The notes beneath the pieces are model-generated. The model saw only the letters and a program-made list of their open reading frames with translations, made no database searches and was not told the DNA's origin. This document shows positions 1-8,258 of a stretch of DNA of 20,659 bases, one piece after another. This stretch comes from JAJPGZ01 sp038229295. GTDB taxonomy: Bacteria; Verrucomicrobiota; Verrucomicrobiia; Chthoniobacterales; UBA10450. The stretch's first letter is position 1; each line of letters opens with the position of its first letter. Location: contig JBBROO010000048.1 of the NCBI GenBank assembly GCA_038229295.1, positions 1 through 20,659 of the forward strand, given 5' to 3'. Position numbers and translations under genes: made by a program.

Positions 1-6
1 CAGGCA

Positions 7-1527
7 TCAATCGTGTTCCGTTTTCGACGCCACAAATTCGCCGTTGCCTTCGTCGAGGTAGGTTGTCGATCTAACGCGCGAAATTCTCAGATGCTGCCGC
101 CATTTGCCCGCTGGAAATTCGTTCGTCGTTTCAATCGTTTCGGATGTCGACTTGTCGATCTTGTCGAACAAGACGCGCCCGTCCATCTCTGGCGCGGCGA
201 TGCCGAGAATGTGCAAAATGGTCGGCGCAAGATCGACATTTCCACTTGGCAGATCGCTCGTTAGGCCTTTGCCGAAATCCGGGCCGGACGCGATGAGCGT
301 GTTGTGCATATCGAAGCGGCCGAGCGTGGCGTGTGTCCCCTTCCCCGCGCCGCGTTGCCAGTCGGCGTCGATCATTCCCGGGATGCCGAATTGATTCTGC
401 GAATCAGTCCAGCGAAATGCCATCACCACATCCGGCGCGTTCACGTTGTCGATCTTTCCTTGCGCGAGCGTGAACGTGCCGGTCATCGGTTGCTTTGTGA
501 AAACGACGCCGGCGAAATCCGATTGCTGCAAAAATTCGACCAGCCGCTGGGTTGTCTTCGCGTCGTGCTCGATCACGTAGAAGAGAACGCTGCCGCCGTT
601 GCCGACGATGATGATGTCACCCGTTTTCGGCTGGCTCTGAAATTCTTCCGCCACATTGAAGCCGGCCTTTTTTAACATCGGCCGCAAATCGTTCGCGCGC
701 GCGACCGTGGAAAAGCCGTGATCGGAAACAACGAAAACATCGGTGGACTCGCGCGCATGATGTCGATCTAACGCGGTCAACACGGCGGCGAGATTATCAT
801 CGGCGGTTTTCACCGCGGCGAGCGCGGGCGGCGCGCCAGGCGCGGTTTTGTGTTGTGTGTCGTCGGGCTCGCCTAACCAGAGCAGCGAAAACGCCGGCAG
901 TTGATCGCGCCAAAGAAAATCGATGAGGGCTTTCGTTGTCCAGGCGTCGCGTTGCGCGGCCGCGCCGGCCGGTGGAAATGGGCCGAGCACTTTTACGATG
1001 GGCCCAAGGATGTCGAAGGGAAGCGCCGCGCCGGCGAAAATGGTGGCGGAATTTTTGCCCACGCTGCCAACATGTCGATCTAACAAAAGCCCGACAGTTT
1101 TGGCGGTGGCGATGGCCGTTTGCCCGCCGGTATTTTGCACAAGCGCTGCGATCGTCGGCACCGCGATGTATTTTCCGTGCGAAAGCTCATCGCCTTTGCG
1201 CACGACGTTCGCCGATTCCACGTCGACCGATTTTTTCACGTCAATGTCGGAGCGATAAACGTGATTCGCGATGATGCCGCTGTGTCCGGGATAAACGCCG
1301 GTCGCAATGGCGGTGCCATTGACGTTGGTCGCACTCGGATAAACGGAGTGATGATTGCGAAAGACGACGCCATCTTTGGCCAGCTGCCAAAGTGTGGGCG
1401 TGTTTTGTTCGCTCACGAAATCGGGACGCATCCCATCCCAAACCACGACGACGACATGGCGCGTCTCGTCGGCGAGGGCGGAATTGCATAAGAGCGCGGC
1501 GAAGATCGACAAGGAGCGTGTTGTCAT
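7..1527 (-). CDS. Secreted AlkP-superfamily phosphodiesterase / nucleotide pyrophosphatase-like protein
   Basis: The 506-residue protein belongs to the alkaline phosphatase superfamily (type I phosphodiesterase/nucleotide pyrophosphatase branch), which cleaves phosphate mono- or diesters with two metal ions. Residues 1-19 form a signal peptide ending ALA, so it acts outside the inner membrane. Visible motifs in order: VVWDGMRPD with the first metal-binding Asp (D31); YPSATNVNGT with a likely nucleophile T67; DDTQH (about D223, H226); VSDHG (D269, H270); and GTHAT (H399). This is the usual spacing of the family and no core residue is obviously missing. It is complete, with ATG at 1525-1527 and stop at 7-9. 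It diverges from the secreted protein starting at 1592, with a 64-bp shared upstream region. The substrate cannot be told from sequence. Confidence 0.9.
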   Translation of the reverse strand: MTTRSLSIFAALLCNSALADETRHVVVVVWDGMRPDFVSEQNTPTLWQLAKDGVVFRNHHSVYPSATNVNGTAIATGVYPGHSGIIANHVYRSDIDVKKSVDVESANVVRKGDELSHGKYIAVPTIAALVQNTGGQTAIATAKTVGLLLDRHVGSVGKNSATIFAGAALPFDILGPIVKVLGPFPPAGAAAQRDAWTTKALIDFLWRDQLPAFSLLWLGEPDDTQHKTAPGAPPALAAVKTADDNLAAVLTALDRHHARESTDVFVVSDHGFSTVARANDLRPMLKKAGFNVAEEFQSQPKTGDIIIVGNGGSVLFYVIEHDAKTTQRLVEFLQQSDFAGVVFTKQPMTGTFTLAQGKIDNVNAPDVVMAFRWTDSQNQFGIPGMIDADWQRGAGKGTHATLGRFDMHNTLIASGPDFGKGLTSDLPSGNVDLAPTILHILGIAAPEMDGRVLFDKIDKSTSETIETTNEFPAGKWRQHLRISRVRSTTYLDEGNGEFVASKTEHD

Positions 1528-1591
1528 CGTGGGCGGGCGGTTGAACGAATCGTGCGAGTGTATGTCAGAATACGCGGCCGAGACACGTCAC

Positions 1592-2605
1592 ATGAAAACA
1601 ATTTTTATTGTCCTTGCCAGCGCGATTGCGAGCGCGTCGAGTTTCGCCGCGCCAATCATCCCGACCGCGCCGGGGACGAGCTGGCAATATGTCATGACGC
1701 AGGAGGCGGGCGAAGGACTTCGGTTTTCCAATGCGAAAGCCAACGCCGATGGAAAGCTGCGCGTGCCGGTGGTCTATCGACTCGCTGGCATGGAGAAGAT
1801 TGATGGAAAGGATTTGCTGAAATTTGAAATGCATCGCGAGGGCGTGGTGACGAACACGGATTTGTTAACGGTGGATGAGCGCGGGATTTTTTGTTTCGCG
1901 CGCGTCGATCAAAACGGCGAGATGACGAAATTAAATCCGCCGCAGACGATGGTGGCAGCGCCGCTCAAATCGGGAACGAGCTGGGATTTCGACGGCGACA
2001 TTGCCGGCGTGAAGGTGCAGCAGCATTTCCGGGTCATCGATGAAGAAGATGTCGATCTTGCGGGCGGCAAGTTTCGCGCGTGCAAGATTCATGGCGAACA
2101 AACTTCGCCCGCTGGCGTCACGATCGATCGTTGGTTCGTTAACGGCATGGGCATCGTCAAAGACGTGACCACGACGCGGACTCCAGAAGGAGCATTAGTT
2201 AGGCGGATCACGCTGGAATTAAAGGAGCAACCGAAAGTCCTGCCGCGCCCGGAAGTCAAACCGGTCGCCACAAAAAAGCTGAATGGCAGCGTGGGCAAGG
2301 AAGCCGTCGGCGAACCGAGCAATGTCTTCGGTCCGGACACGGAAAAAATCTGCGCGCGTTGGCAAGGCAACGGATTGCGCAAGGACGCGAAAATTCGTGT
2401 GGTCTGGATCGCGGAAAACATCGGCGATGTCGCGCCGCCGGATTACGCCATTGACGAAGCGACGGCGACCGCGACGGCGCCGGACGCGCACGGCATCTTC
2501 ACATTCTCGCGCCCGGACGACGGCTGGACTCCGGGCGAATACCGCGCCGAGTTTTATCTCGACGACGCGTTGACGGACACGGTGAAGCTGAAGATTTCGA
2601 AGTGA
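1592..2605 (+). CDS. Secreted protein of unknown function
   Basis: The 337-residue product starts with a clear signal peptide (MKTIFIVLASAIASASSFAA), which decides the start at 1592. The frame is open further upstream, but that part overlaps the divergent gene and does not look like protein. The mature region has two parts. The first (about residues 25-215) is beta-rich, beginning PGTSWQY and containing a second SGTSWDFDG segment, like periplasmic beta-barrel or lipocalin-like folds. The second (about 245-335) ends DGWTPGEYRAEFYLDD, an Ig-like beta-sandwich pattern seen at the C-termini of exported proteins. I do not recognise a named family. It contains one copy of the ATGTCGATCTT word (2049-2059). 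The next gene follows after about 70 bp on the same strand. Confidence 0.8.
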   Translation: MKTIFIVLASAIASASSFAAPIIPTAPGTSWQYVMTQEAGEGLRFSNAKANADGKLRVPVVYRLAGMEKIDGKDLLKFEMHREGVVTNTDLLTVDERGIFCFARVDQNGEMTKLNPPQTMVAAPLKSGTSWDFDGDIAGVKVQQHFRVIDEEDVDLAGGKFRACKIHGEQTSPAGVTIDRWFVNGMGIVKDVTTTRTPEGALVRRITLELKEQPKVLPRPEVKPVATKKLNGSVGKEAVGEPSNVFGPDTEKICARWQGNGLRKDAKIRVVWIAENIGDVAPPDYAIDEATATATAPDAHGIFTFSRPDDGWTPGEYRAEFYLDDALTDTVKLKISK

Positions 2606-2673
2606 GCTGACGTTCGCTCATCTTTCCTGAATCCAAAACGGGCGTGGGCGGCATCGTATTGGAAAGGCACATC

Positions 2674-3324
2674 ATGATGAAACGAACAGGCATCTCAATT
2701 TTCGCGGCGATGACGCTGCTGCTGAGCTCGTGCGATTTCATCGGCATCAAAGGCAACGGCCATATCGTGACCGATCAGCGCCCCGTCGGCGAATTCACCG
2801 AGATCGCCGCGTCCGGCCCGGTCAGCGTGGAATGGCACAGTGGTTCGCCAAGTTTGAGCATCACGACTGATGAAAATCTTTTGCGCTACATCGACAATCA
2901 CGTTTCCGGAGGAACGCTGCGATTCCACAATCGCGACCACGTTCGTCCGACGCACGGCATCAAGGTCGTCGTTTCCAGCGCGCACTTGAACGGCGCGGAT
3001 TTGCGCGGCGCGGTGGACTTGATCGCCAAGAATCTGAGCGGCCTGAAATTTTACACGCGCGCGGCCGGCGCATCCGACATCACGCTGGATGGAAACGTCG
3101 ACGAATTCCTCGTGGATCTTACCGGCGCCGCTGATCTGCGCGCGTCGAAGTTGCAAACCAGGACCACGGTCATTTCATCGACCGGCGCATCGGACGCGAC
3201 GGTATTCGTGACGGAAGCGCTGCGGGTTTCGATCACCGGCGCGGGAGATGTGAATTATTTTGGTCACCCGAAAACGGTTGAGAAACACGTCACCGGCGCC
3301 GGCTCCATTCGTCACAAGGACTAA
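2674..3324 (+). CDS. DUF2807 (GIN-domain) lipoprotein
   Basis: The 216-residue product starts with a lipoprotein signal, TLLLSSC with the lipidated Cys at about residue 20. It is predicted to be membrane-anchored and periplasmic or on the outer membrane. The rest is a repetitive beta-helix typical of DUF2807 (putative auto-transporter adhesin head, GIN domain). It starts VGEFTEIAASGPVSVEW and carries the recurrent G-A-x-D units GADLRG, GASDIT, GAADLR, GASDAT, GAGDVN and GAGSIR. Family members are of unknown function. I chose ATG 2674 because GGAAAGG (2661-2667) sits 6 bases upstream; ATG 2677 is equally possible and an upstream GTG at 2644 is less likely. Nothing is missing for the family. 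Confidence 0.9.
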   Translation: MMKRTGISIFAAMTLLLSSCDFIGIKGNGHIVTDQRPVGEFTEIAASGPVSVEWHSGSPSLSITTDENLLRYIDNHVSGGTLRFHNRDHVRPTHGIKVVVSSAHLNGADLRGAVDLIAKNLSGLKFYTRAAGASDITLDGNVDEFLVDLTGAADLRASKLQTRTTVISSTGASDATVFVTEALRVSITGAGDVNYFGHPKTVEKHVTGAGSIRHKD

Positions 3325-3329
3325 CAATT

Positions 3330-3386
3330 ATGTCAATCGCACTCATCCTCTGGATCATCATTCGCAACGCGACGCAGTCTTATTGA
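3330..3386 (+). other. Possible 18-residue membrane peptide or gene remnant in the 3325-3498 gap
   Basis: The 170-bp gap between the DUF2807 gene and the convergent chrA gene holds a tiny frame starting ATGTCAATCGCACTC and encoding MSIALILWIIIRNATQSY. Its first 12 residues look like the start of a small single-span membrane protein. There is no good Shine-Dalgarno sequence and the frame ends early, so it may be a decayed gene start or chance. The rest of the gap shows no terminator with a T-run and no other gene. Confidence 0.15.
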
Positions 3387-3498
3387 TCTGCCTAACTAAT
3401 CGCGGCAGGGCAATGCCGGCGGGTTCGCGAATCGATTCGGTTGCGAGCGGCGTGGCCGCGTTTTTCTGCAGCCGGCTAACGAACCGCGCGATCGCTCG

Positions 3499-4785
3499 TT
3501 AAGCTGCGAAAAACATTCGGTAGATCAATCCGAGAAGGCCGCTCGCGATGATGACCGGCACGATGTCGATCTTGTAACGCAGCATGGCGACGAACGCGAC
3601 CGCGCAAAGGCAAAGAGCAAACCAATCGACGTGCGCGTTGGGCGGGAAAATTACGTGCAAGCCGAACCAAACAGCGAGATTCAAGATCACGCCGACAACC
3701 GCGGCGGTGACGGTGGAGAGCGCGGCGGTGAGCAAATGATTATCGCGCAGCTTTTCGATGTAAGGCGCGCCCAGAAAAATCCAGAGAAAGCACGGCGCGA
3801 AGGTCGCCCACGTCGTGATGAGTGCGCCTAACGAAGCCGCGAGGAGCGGTGAAAGATTTCCGGGATGATTCCACGCGCCGAGAAAGCCGACGAATTGCAA
3901 CACCATAATGAGCGGACCGGGCGTGGTTTCGGCGAGACCGAGACCGTCGAGCATTTGGCCGGGCGCGATCCAGTGATAATTCTCGACCGCTTGCTGAGAA
4001 ACGTACGGCAATACGGCATACGCGCCGCCGAAAGTGACGAGCGCGGCTTTGCTAAAAAAAATTCCTTCGCAGAAAACGGTGTGTTGGATGCCGAGACAAA
4101 CTCCGGCGAGAATAATCGGCGCCCACCAGAGCAAGATCGACATCGACGCGATCGTTAGGCCGCGACGGAAAGTCAGCGCCGTTCCAATCGCCGCAGATGG
4201 AGATGTCGATCTTTCATTCGACATTGTTCCGCGCGCGAATCCGAGAAGACCGGCGCCGACGACAATGAGCGGGAACGGCGCATGGAAAAAATAAATCGCG
4301 ATGAAAGCGGCGAGGGCGATCGACCACATCAACACGCTCTTGAGCGCTTTGCGTCCGATTCGAATGACGGCCGCGGCCACAATCGCCAACACGGCCGGCT
4401 TTAATCCATAAAAGATCGCCGCGATCCACGGAATGTTTCCGTAGGCGACATAAATGAAACTGAGCGCCCACAGAATAAAAATCGACGGCAATACAAAGAG
4501 GACGCCGGCGACAATGCCACCGCGAATTTTGTGCAGGAGCCAGCCGATATAAATAGCGAGCTGTTGCGCTTCGGGCCCGGGAAGGAGCATGCAGAAATTG
4601 AGCGCGTGCAGAAATCGCTCCTGATCGATCCACCGCCGTTTTTCGACCAGCTCGGTTTGCATGATGGCGATCTGTCCGGCGGGTCCGCCGAAGGAGATGA
4701 AGCCGAGCTTGAGCCAGAAACGAAATGCTTCCGCGAATGAGGGCGAATGCAGATGTCGATCTTGCGCAGGAACGGTCTTGTTCAT
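3499..4785 (-). CDS. chrA: Chromate transporter, two-domain ChrA
   Basis: The 428-residue polytopic membrane protein of the CHR family exports chromate across the inner membrane, driven by the proton gradient in characterised members. Both homologous halves are present. The N-terminal half has GFISFGGPAGQIAIM (about residues 28-42) and LLPGPEAQQLA (67-77). The C-terminal half has the matching FGGAYAVLPYV (252-262) and LAETTPGPL (284-292). The length fits the long-chain type. ATG at 4783-4785 is the natural start. It contains three copies of the ATGTCGATCTT word (3563, 4203, 4753 on +) and one on the other strand (4133). It diverges from the PepSY-like gene at 4849. No chrB-like regulator is next to it, and the true substrate in this host is not shown by the sequence. 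Confidence 0.94.
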   Translation of the reverse strand: MNKTVPAQDRHLHSPSFAEAFRFWLKLGFISFGGPAGQIAIMQTELVEKRRWIDQERFLHALNFCMLLPGPEAQQLAIYIGWLLHKIRGGIVAGVLFVLPSIFILWALSFIYVAYGNIPWIAAIFYGLKPAVLAIVAAAVIRIGRKALKSVLMWSIALAAFIAIYFFHAPFPLIVVGAGLLGFARGTMSNERSTSPSAAIGTALTFRRGLTIASMSILLWWAPIILAGVCLGIQHTVFCEGIFFSKAALVTFGGAYAVLPYVSQQAVENYHWIAPGQMLDGLGLAETTPGPLIMVLQFVGFLGAWNHPGNLSPLLAASLGALITTWATFAPCFLWIFLGAPYIEKLRDNHLLTAALSTVTAAVVGVILNLAVWFGLHVIFPPNAHVDWFALCLCAVAFVAMLRYKIDIVPVIIASGLLGLIYRMFFAA

Positions 4786-4848
4786 ATGGGAACGAGTCGT
4801 AGATTAAAAATCATCAGCGACATCGCTGAAATTTGGTCAAACACAATT

Positions 4849-5175
4849 ATGAAAACGACAAACTTAATCGCCGCAGTGATTATCAGCGCGGGTCTCGCGG
4901 TCGGAGCGACCGCACAGGCCGGAAAACAAGAAGTGACAGTCCAGCTGGTGACGTTGCCACGCGTTGTTCAGAAAACCATCCACTCCAAAGCTGGTTCGGA
5001 CAAAGTCGTCCGGGTCAATCGTCAGACTGAGAATGGCAAGGACACTTATGAAGCGATCATCAACAAAGATGGCAAACAGACAGCCATCATGGTCGATTCC
5101 AATGGCGCTTATCTCGGCTCGCATGATGAATCCAGCGAAAAGGGCGAGAAGGCAGATAAATCAAAGAAGCATTAA
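4849..5175 (+). CDS. Small secreted PepSY-like protein
   Basis: The 108-residue product has a signal peptide at about residues 1-23 (MKTTNLIAAVIISAGLAVGA, then TAQA). The mature part has the pattern LPRVVQKTI...ENGKDTYEAIINKDGKQ...VDSNGAYL, which matches the PepSY-like fold: a helix followed by beta strands with an ENGK-YE turn. It is followed by a charged Lys/Glu-rich tail. PepSY-type domains in the periplasm bind or inhibit other proteins, but the partner here is unknown. The start is set by the signal peptide; the upstream open frame overlaps chrA. A strong hairpin follows the stop codon (5182-5226), so it is probably transcribed alone. Confidence 0.75.
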   Translation: MKTTNLIAAVIISAGLAVGATAQAGKQEVTVQLVTLPRVVQKTIHSKAGSDKVVRVNRQTENGKDTYEAIINKDGKQTAIMVDSNGAYLGSHDESSEKGEKADKSKKH

Positions 5176-5181
5176 ACACGA

Positions 5182-5226
5182 ACTCGCGGTTCTGGAGCGC
5201 ACCGCCACTCCAGAACCGGCGCGAGT
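5182..5226 (+). terminator. Strong GC-rich hairpin after the PepSY-like gene
   Basis: GGTTCTGGAG (5188-5197) pairs perfectly with CTCCAGAACC (5208-5217). An outer ACTCGC/GCGAGT pair (5182-5187 and 5221-5226) follows after a 3-base bulge. It sits 7 bases after the stop codon. There is only a short T-rich stretch after it, so it may be a Rho-independent terminator of poor tract or an mRNA-stabilising hairpin. Confidence 0.55.
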
Positions 5227-5249
5227 GTCCTTTCAGCAATGTTGCGTGA

Positions 5250-6140
5250 ATGATTGACCACTCGTGCGACCACTCTCCCGGCGCGGTGGATTTCAATCGC
5301 GCTTTCGTTATCGGGATAACACTGAATATCGCCTACGTTTTGGCGCAGGTGATATTCGGATTGGCCGCGCACTCCCTCGCGCTGCTGGCTGACGCGGGCC
5401 ACAATTTCGGCGACGCGCTTGGCCTCATGCTCGCCTTTGGCGCGAGCCAGCTCGCGAAACGTCCGGCCACTTCGCGGCGGACCTACGGATGGCGACGAAC
5501 GTCAATCATGGCCGCCCTAACGAATGCGATTTTTCTTCTGCTCACAGTTGGCGCCATCAGCTGGGAAGCGCTGCGGCGATTTACGCACCGCGACGATGTC
5601 GATCCAAAAATTGTTATCGGCGTGGCCGCAGTCGGCATCGTCCTCAACGGCTTGACCGCCTGGCTTTTCATGTCGGGCCGCAAGAGCGACCTGAATATTC
5701 GCGGCGCGTTTCTGCACATGGCGGCAGACGCGGCCATTTCCGCCGGCGTCGTGCTCGCCGGCATCGCCATTTATTTCACCCACTGGAACTGGCTTGATCC
5801 GGCCACCAGCGTGGTCATCAATATCATCATCGTCATCGGCACCTGGAGTTTGCTGCGCGAATCTTTCAATCTGGTGACCGACGCCGTGCCCGAACATGTC
5901 GATCTTGCCGCGGTCAAAAGTTATCTGGCGGAATTGCCGGACGTTGCGGCGGTGCACGATCTCCACATCTGGGCGATGAGCACGACCGAGATCGCGCTGA
6001 CCGCGCATTTGGTGATGCCAAATCAATTCGGCAACGATCTTTTTCTGCACGGCGTCTGCGAACATTTGCAGAACGCGTTCGCGATTAATCATTCGACTAT
6101 TCAGATCGAACAAAACGCGGAGACCTGTTCGCTCGCCTAG
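5250..6140 (+). CDS. Cation diffusion facilitator (CzcD-like) metal efflux protein
   Basis: The 296-residue CDF-family protein exports divalent metals (typically Zn2+, also Co2+ or Cd2+) from the cytoplasm in exchange for protons. Six membrane spans are visible. The metal site is present: LLADAGHNFGD in helix 2 (D48, with H51 to D55 as HxxxD) and HMAAD in helix 5 (H156, D160). The C-terminal cytoplasmic domain has the AAVKSYLAELPDVAAVHDLHIWAM type signature (about 219-245). The HxxxD pattern in helix 2 is typical of Zn/Cd-type members, though specificity is only an inference. A short His-rich N-terminus (MIDHSCDHS) may sense metal. It has one full word ATGTCGATCTT (5896) and a near match (5596). 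Confidence 0.95.
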   Translation: MIDHSCDHSPGAVDFNRAFVIGITLNIAYVLAQVIFGLAAHSLALLADAGHNFGDALGLMLAFGASQLAKRPATSRRTYGWRRTSIMAALTNAIFLLLTVGAISWEALRRFTHRDDVDPKIVIGVAAVGIVLNGLTAWLFMSGRKSDLNIRGAFLHMAADAAISAGVVLAGIAIYFTHWNWLDPATSVVINIIIVIGTWSLLRESFNLVTDAVPEHVDLAAVKSYLAELPDVAAVHDLHIWAMSTTEIALTAHLVMPNQFGNDLFLHGVCEHLQNAFAINHSTIQIEQNAETCSLA

Positions 6141-6143
6141 CAC

Positions 6144-6193
6144 TGTAGGGGACGACGTTGTCGTCCCATGGGAAGCCAACGGCTTCCCCTACA
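6144..6193. repeat. REP-like double-hairpin element
   Basis: The element is bounded by TGTAGGGG and CCCCTACA as inverted ends. Inside are two small hairpins in a row: GGACGAC-GTT-GTCGTCC (about 6150-6166) and GGGAAGCC-AAC-GGCTTCCC (6170-6188). It begins 4 bases after the CDF stop codon. The form is that of a short palindromic intergenic repeat. It may also end transcription of the CDF gene. Confidence 0.7.
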
Positions 6194-6200
6194 ACTGCGC

Positions 6201-6316
6201 TGTCATCCCGAGCGCAGCGAGGGACCTCGCAATCGAAGTGGCGAGAATCATTCGGCCAAGGCGTGATCAATCAGCGAATGTGAGGTCCCTCTCCGTCTTC
6301 GCGGATCGGGATGACA
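6201..6316. repeat. 116-bp palindromic intergenic repeat (TGTCATCCCGA ends)
   Basis: TGTCATCCCGA at 6201-6211 is matched inverted by TCGGGATGACA at 6306-6316. A second inverted pair lies inside, GAGGGACCTC (6219-6228) and GAGGTCCCTC (6282-6291). The element is non-coding and lies 7 bases from the previous palindromic repeat. It has the shape of a REP or miniature inverted-repeat element that depends on another copy's transposase. Confidence 0.7.
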
Positions 6317-6327
6317 CTTTGGGGCGA

Positions 6328-6753
6328 TTAGCGGCGCAAAAGGAGCAGGCCGACAATCGCCAAAACGATCCCGGCGAGACGCGAGAATGAAGCCGGCTCG
6401 CGAAAGAAAATGATGCCGGCGATGGCCATGATGGCGGCGCCGACCGCGAGAATGACTGGCACCGCGGAGAGCGGTCCGCCTTTTTGAAAGAGAAGGAAAA
6501 ACGCGATCGTGCCGGCGCCGACGCAAACGCCGGTGAGCGCAGAATAAAAAATTCCTTCGCCGTTCCATTTTTGATTCCAGCGGCTGCTCAAAAAAAGAAA
6601 CGCGAGATAAAGCAAGATCGACAAGGCGGCTGTGGCTTCGACGACAAAGCCGCCCAGTCCGTCCCCGATGTGGTCCGACGCCATTCGAGTGAAAATCTGA
6701 TGCGCTCCGTAGAGAACGGCTGCAACGACTGCGTACCAAAACCATGGGGCCAT
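6328..6753 (-). CDS. EamA/DMT-family transporter, single-repeat type
   Basis: The 141-residue membrane protein has about five hydrophobic segments. It starts MAPWFWYAVVAAVLYGAHQI, and its second half contains GAGTIAFFLLFQKGGPLSAVP and a final ILAVGAAIMAIAGIIFFREP segment. This corresponds to one EamA repeat of the drug/metabolite transporter superfamily. The usual proteins have two repeats (about 300 residues), so this one probably works as a dimer, as small multidrug-resistance-type members do. The substrate is unknown. It is transcribed against its neighbours and is bracketed by palindromic repeats on both sides. One variant word AAGATCGACAA lies inside it (6614). Confidence 0.85.
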   Translation of the reverse strand: MAPWFWYAVVAAVLYGAHQIFTRMASDHIGDGLGGFVVEATAALSILLYLAFLFLSSRWNQKWNGEGIFYSALTGVCVGAGTIAFFLLFQKGGPLSAVPVILAVGAAIMAIAGIIFFREPASFSRLAGIVLAIVGLLLLRR

Positions 6754-6796
6754 ACGCGAAGTCTAATCGGGGATGACGGTGGTTGGCAATCCGTTC

Positions 6797-6914
6797 TGGG
6801 GAGCGCACGCGCCTCGCGTGCAGTCTCCGGCGCCTCGCCGGAGATTTGTGTGATCTGCGTAAGACTTTTCGGCGAGGGCGCCGAAAAGAGCACGCGAGGC
6901 GCGTGCGCTCCCCA
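6797..6914. repeat. 118-bp inverted-repeat element with 25-bp perfect arms and two inner hairpins
   Basis: The left arm (6797-6821, starting TGGGGAGCGCACGCGCC) is matched perfectly by the right arm (6890-6914). Between them are two further hairpins: TCTCCGGCG-CCT-CGCCGGAGA (6824-6844) and TTTTCGGCG-AGGG-CGCCGAAAA (6866-6887). A single strand would fold into a three-way-junction shape. It lies upstream of both the EamA (-) and MFS (+) genes and has no reading frame of note. Confidence 0.8.
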
Positions 6915-6957
6915 ATCCGGGGATTGAATCGCGGCTGCAATCCGGCAACACTGTCGC

Positions 6958-8220
6958 GTGAATCGCGGAGAGCGCGTGGCAAATTTTTTCGGATTCAAGC
7001 GCAACATCGTTATTCTGCTCATCGCCATCTTCGTCATCGGCGCCGGCGAAGAACTTTGGATGCGGTTCGTGCCGAAATATCTGCAGACGCTCGGCGCCAG
7101 CGTTTTCATCATCGGTCTTTATGATGGACTGCGGACTTTTCTGAGTGCGCTCTACGCTTACCCGGGCGGTGTCCTTGTCGATCTTTGGGGACATCGCCGC
7201 GCGTTCATCACTTTCAATTTAGTTTCGATCGCTGGTTACGCGCTCGTGTTACTCATTCCGCATTGGGGCGCGGTCATCGCCGGAATGTTTCTGTTCCTTT
7301 CCTGGACGTGCTTTTCGCTGCCGGCGACGTTCTCGCTCATCGGCGCGTCGCTCGAGGCCAATCGCTATTCGATGGGCGTGGGCATTCAGATGGTGATCAA
7401 ACGATTGCCCATCATGGTCGCGCCAATCTGCGGCGGAGTGTTGATCGACCGTTTCGGTGTAATCGCGGGAGTCCGGCTCGCACTCATCATGTCGATCTTG
7501 CTGTCGGCTGCGACGATCTTCGTGCAACGCGAAGTCCGCGAGGAACCAAAGCCAGACGCGGCGCCACCCGAACGCTGGAATTTTCGGCGCAGCTTTCGCG
7601 AAATGAATTCGCCCATGCGCCGACTTTTGCTGAGCGATATCCTGATTCGATTTTGCGAACGGATCCCGTACGCGTGGGTCGTGATTTTCGCGATGGATTA
7701 CATCGGCGCGAGCGGCAAGCAGGTCGGCGTTCTTACCGCCATTGAAGTCATCACCGCCAGTTTGGTCATCATTCCGACGTCCTATTTCGCCGACCGTTAT
7801 GGCCGCGAGCCGTTCGTCATCGTGACCTTTGTCATGTTCGCGCTTTTTCCGATGACGTTATTGTTCGCCCATAGTTTCGCCGCGCTCGGCTTTGCCTTTT
7901 TCATTCGCGGGTTAAAAGAATTCGGCGATACATCGCGCAAGGCGCTCATTATTAGTTACAGCGAATCGCAACGGCGCGGACAAATGGTGGGCGCATATTA
8001 CCTGGCGCGCGATCTCATTGTCAGCGTGGCGGCGATCTTAGGCGCTTATCTTTGGAAGCGAGGAGCGGCGGTGAATTTTCTGGGCGCGGCCGCGTTCGGG
8101 ATCGCCGGAACAATTTTCTACGTCAAAACCGTGCGAGAGGAGCGCCTCGCGGCACTAGACCAATTAAAGGAACAGCTCAGGCTTTCGCGAGCTGGTTCGG
8201 GGCGGGGTCCTCGTCCCTAA
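6958..8220 (+). CDS. Major facilitator superfamily transporter
   Basis: The 420-residue protein has about 12 membrane spans in two halves split by a charged cytoplasmic loop (about residues 190-215, REVREEPKPDAAPPERW). The loop after helix 2 has the MFS-type motif GGVLVDLWGHRRA (about 70-82), and the matching loop in the second half has SYFADRYGREPF (about 277-288). The substrate cannot be told. The start is uncertain: GTG 6958 gives the full frame, while GTG 6976 has GGAGAG (6967-6972) just upstream. A 25-bp-arm palindrome ends 43 bases before it. It carries one full ATGTCGATCTT word (7489) and one TTGTCGATCTT variant (7175). The stop codon lies inside CCCTAAC. Confidence 0.9.
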   Translation: MNRGERVANFFGFKRNIVILLIAIFVIGAGEELWMRFVPKYLQTLGASVFIIGLYDGLRTFLSALYAYPGGVLVDLWGHRRAFITFNLVSIAGYALVLLIPHWGAVIAGMFLFLSWTCFSLPATFSLIGASLEANRYSMGVGIQMVIKRLPIMVAPICGGVLIDRFGVIAGVRLALIMSILLSAATIFVQREVREEPKPDAAPPERWNFRRSFREMNSPMRRLLLSDILIRFCERIPYAWVVIFAMDYIGASGKQVGVLTAIEVITASLVIIPTSYFADRYGREPFVIVTFVMFALFPMTLLFAHSFAALGFAFFIRGLKEFGDTSRKALIISYSESQRRGQMVGAYYLARDLIVSVAAILGAYLWKRGAAVNFLGAAAFGIAGTIFYVKTVREERLAALDQLKEQLRLSRAGSGRGPRP

Positions 8221-8258
8221 CAACAAAGGCGCCATTCGAGGCCCGCTGGGAACGATCG

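Noticed and set aside
1355..1591. N-terminal extension of the secreted protein at 1592
   Set aside because: It overlaps the opposite-strand phosphodiesterase gene and lies before a clear signal peptide start.
5517..6179. Long reverse frame opposite the CDF gene
   Set aside because: It is a shadow of the well supported CDF protein and has no protein-like features of its own.
6588..7194. Reverse frames across the repeat at 6797-6914 (SARASRA-type translations)
   Set aside because: The translations come from the palindromic repeat and overlap real genes.
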